This document shows, one piece after another, positions 63,811 to 64,000 of a stretch of 64,000 nucleotides of DNA. The number at the start of each line of letters is the position of its first letter. The first letter of the stretch is position 1. The DNA is taken from positions 496,001 through 560,000 of the forward strand of contig OZ243040.1 of assembly GCA_965211995.1 (NCBI GenBank), written 5' to 3'. This stretch comes from CAYFZO01 sp965211995 (GTDB lineage Bacteria > Pseudomonadota > Gammaproteobacteria > Poriferisulfidales > Oxydemutatoraceae). Position numbers and translations under genes: made by a program. The notes beneath the pieces were generated by a model, which ran no database searches, was not told the origin of the DNA, and saw only the letters and a list, made by a program, of their open reading frames with translations.

Positions 63811-64000
63811 TCGTTCAGCACATAAAGACCCCTGAAAAGATTCATCTAATGTGGCAAGACGGCGAGTCTCATTGCTACCGCGTGGGCGAGTTGACCGAAA
63901 ACTCCTTCCGTTATCTGCTCGACGACGAGGAGTTTGAGCAGGCGAAAGCATTGAATTTCAAAGGCTATCCGGCCTTTCCGCTTAATGACAAGAAATATAA
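63807..64000 (+). CDS. Hypothetical protein, truncated by window edge
   Basis: The first 64 codons of an ORF that continues beyond the window. It contains YRVGELTENSFRYLLDDEEF and GYPAFPLNDKKY, faintly reminiscent of the N-terminal region of HipA-type toxins, but the visible part is too short to decide. Coupled to the preceding small ORF by ATGA. Confidence 0.4.
   Translation, partial: MIVQHIKTPEKIHLMWQDGESHCYRVGELTENSFRYLLDDEEFEQAKALNFKGYPAFPLNDKKY

Overview
The window reads as a GC-rich gammaproteobacterial chromosome. The evidence is gene order: ygfB-pepP-ubiH-visC next to zapA with a 6S RNA, pyrC-rnt-lptD-surA-pdxA-rsmA-apaG-apaH, lgt-thyA-folA, and a full gsp type II secretion run. I cannot name a genus. 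Three AT-rich stretches (about 25.47-27.80 kb, 44.4-45.7 kb and 51.6-56.5 kb) differ clearly from the rest and look acquired.

Layout. 0-6.4 kb: gspF (cut by the edge) to gspN, followed by a rhodanese and a rhombosortase-like protease whose known substrates leave by type II secretion. 7.6-9.7 kb: a Lys/Arg repeat histone H1-like protein, 6S RNA, zapA, a zapB-like gene and a UPF0149 gene. 9.6-18.3 kb: pepP, two ubiquinone hydroxylases, tpx, a tungstate ABC transporter (tupBCA), an aspartic protease and an acyltransferase. 18.5-25.4 kb: an NDUFA9-like gene, a membrane hydrolase, a DUF255 thioredoxin-like protein, lgt, thyA and folA. 25.5-27.8 kb: an AT-rich, frameshifted zinc-ribbon/nuclease-like gene. 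27.8-40.4 kb: housekeeping genes, including an lptD that appears broken. 40.5-44.0 kb: a molybdenum/tungsten oxidoreductase with a flavin/Fe-S reductase. 44.0-46.7 kb: an IS481 remnant and a CcrM-like DNA methyltransferase inside repeat arrays that end at tRNA-Arg. 46.7-51.6 kb: a TonB energising operon. 51.8-56.3 kb: an AT-rich GrpE-like/Hsp70/TerB/M48-protease operon. 56.5-62.4 kb: a four-gene operon joining a MotA/TolQ/ExbB-like channel, two single-span membrane proteins and a tandem FGE-fold protein. 62.5-64 kb: msrA and small genes, two of which look like the ends of a RelA/SpoT-domain protein without its middle.

The most unusual global feature is repeated tandem duplication of gene junctions. 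At pepP/ubiH, tupB/tupC, yyaL/hydrolase, in front of rnt, and in front of tRNA-Arg, the start of the downstream gene is present in two to four copies. At the protein junctions each extra copy is an intact small ORF. In three cases it starts as the downstream protein and ends, in frame, as the upstream protein. At pepP/ubiH, tupB/tupC and rnt the small ORFs are linked by TAATG or TGATG stop/start overlaps. Low-complexity expansions inside GspJ, the H1-like protein and the FGE-fold protein, and apparent internal deletions in lptD and the RelA/SpoT-like pair, suggest a genome with frequent short-repeat recombination.

The best candidates for undescribed systems are the ExbB-like/FGE-fold operon at 56.5-62.4 kb, the dedicated membrane-linked Hsp70 operon at 51.8-56.3 kb, and the chimeric mini-ORF arrays. 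Functions for these are inferred from domain resemblance only. No database search was run.
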